Positions 4,931 through 5,759 of a stretch of DNA of 5,759 bases are shown here, in pieces. The position numbers and the translations under genes are program-made. The DNA is from Holosporales bacterium. Its GTDB lineage: Bacteria > Pseudomonadota > Alphaproteobacteria > RUG11792. Below the pieces are notes generated by a model that ran no database searches, was not told where the DNA came from, and saw only the letters and a program-made list of their open reading frames with translations. How positions within the stretch are numbered: position 1 is the stretch's first letter; the number at the start of each line of letters is the position of its first letter. The stretch spans positions 1 to 5,759 of the forward strand of contig JAITFF010000061.1 of the NCBI GenBank assembly GCA_031281515.1. Reading direction: 5' to 3'.

Positions 4931-5759
4931 ATGAACAGGAAAGTGCTAGGAATCATAGGAGTGTTGGCCGTAGGTGTGGTCGATGCTGGGGCAAGTTGCC
5001 CAGGGTACAACGGAGGGTATATTGGATTAAAGTTTGGAACCGCCGTTCAAACCGCAAAACACAAGAAGGCTGAAAAAAAGGTGAAAGTTAAAGAGGACGC
5101 AACTTATGTGCTGAAAGAGGCTTATTTTGATAAGGCAGGCCTTGAGGCCGCTGTGCAAAGCGTTCATGACGCTCAAATACCCGATCCTGCAGTGGCTTTC
5201 CCTGATGCGCTGTTTAATGCTGCTGTTGTTGGTGCAGGGGATCATAACCTTCTGAACGCTCCTGTGCCGGACCTTGCGGTGTTTAATGCGGGTATGTCTG
5301 CTCTGCTCGCCGCAAAGATAGCCGCTGCCAAAGCTGCTTTTGGTATTGCCGATGATCAAATCGTTCTACCCGTCTTCACTGATGTACAGCAAGGATCCAG
5401 GGTGATCTCCGCTGGTTCTGTGAGTGGGTACGAAATCTTCTCGGCTCAGGGAACTCAGGCAGCCCCGGAGAACTTTAACGGGACCGCTGCTAGAGTTGTT
5501 GTTACCGCTGCCACGGTCTGTAGGACTCAATTCTTAACCGACGTTTTTGGCGGAGATACTGCGGCAGCAATTGGAACTAAGTTTAACGAGCGTTTTGATC
5601 GGATCGTATTCCATGCGGCCGACGACTTCTATAAGGCTGCGGAAAATGGTGAGGCGAAGGATCAAGTTAGAGATTTCACTGTTCCAGAGTCCAAATGTCA
5701 AGCTCACAAACAGGCTGGGCTGTTAGAGTTAGAAGCTGGATTTTGTAAATCCTGTAACA
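4931..5759 (+). CDS. exported protein, possible outer-membrane protein, 3' end outside window
   Basis: The reading frame is open from ATG 4931 to the last base, giving at least 276 residues with no stop, so this is a partial gene. GGAGAGAGA (4916-4924) ends 6 bases before the ATG and provides a good ribosome site. The N-terminus is a signal peptide with basic NRK followed by VLGIIGVLAVGVV; cleavage is likely after DAGA (residue 21). The mature start, SCPGYNGGYIGLKFGTAVQ, has the alternating Gly/aromatic pattern of a first outer-membrane barrel strand. After a Lys-rich stretch (43-55) comes an Ala-rich, largely helical region (about 63-140) in which Pro-Asp-Xn-Val-Phe-Asn-Ala-like segments recur (about 84-99 and 111-125). 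Cysteines are at 23, 197, 256, 272 and 275, the last two forming CKSC. I recognise no named family. The barrel assignment is inference from the N-terminus and cannot be settled without the missing C-terminus. Confidence 0.7.
   Translation, partial: MNRKVLGIIGVLAVGVVDAGASCPGYNGGYIGLKFGTAVQTAKHKKAEKKVKVKEDATYVLKEAYFDKAGLEAAVQSVHDAQIPDPAVAFPDALFNAAVVGAGDHNLLNAPVPDLAVFNAGMSALLAAKIAAAKAAFGIADDQIVLPVFTDVQQGSRVISAGSVSGYEIFSAQGTQAAPENFNGTAARVVVTAATVCRTQFLTDVFGGDTAAAIGTKFNERFDRIVFHAADDFYKAAENGEAKDQVRDFTVPESKCQAHKQAGLLELEAGFCKSCN

Noticed and set aside
5027..5359. 110-codon minus-strand frame inside the last gene
   Set aside because: The plus-strand frame is open for 276 codons with signal peptide and ribosome site; the antisense frame has neither.

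Overview
The window looks like chromosomal DNA of an alphaproteobacterium, most likely a host-associated lineage of the Holosporales/Rickettsiales type. This is inferred from three things: a SurA foldase with the alphaproteobacterial domain layout, moderate GC content with weak Shine-Dalgarno signals, and several exported proteins that I do not recognise. I could not run a search, so the placement is tentative. Nothing points to a phage, insertion sequence, CRISPR array or defence island.

Layout. On the minus strand at the left edge are the first 28 codons of a DUF21/CNNM (HlyC/CorC-type) membrane protein (86 to beyond 1). Thirty bases before it in transcription order is an unrecognised, probably lipid-anchored small secreted protein (647-117). 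A divergent spacer (about 690-949) holds a perfect 8-bp-arm inverted repeat and an extended -10 element. A plus-strand operon follows: surA (periplasmic peptidyl-prolyl isomerase with an unusual N-terminal insert), a YmdB/TIGR00282 metallophosphoesterase whose GTG start overlaps the surA stop, and hrcA (heat-shock repressor) 49 bases later. Ten bases after hrcA comes a complete tRNA-Arg(CCG) on the minus strand with an encoded CCA end. A 454-base spacer (4477-4930) contains no convincing conventional gene. It does hold a 33-codon minus-strand ORF, a short hairpin with a T-run, and AT-rich direct repeats. The window ends in an open reading frame (4931 to past 5759) for an exported protein whose mature N-terminus resembles the first strand of an outer-membrane barrel. 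The rest is an Ala-rich region I do not recognise.

How the genes relate. The theme is cell-envelope and protein-folding homeostasis: SurA escorts outer-membrane proteins through the periplasm, HrcA represses chaperone genes in the cytoplasm, and YmdB-family enzymes are cyclic-nucleotide phosphodiesterases. Two unrecognised exported proteins flank the operon. No CIRCE operator and no grpE/dnaK/groE gene is present, so any HrcA targets lie elsewhere.
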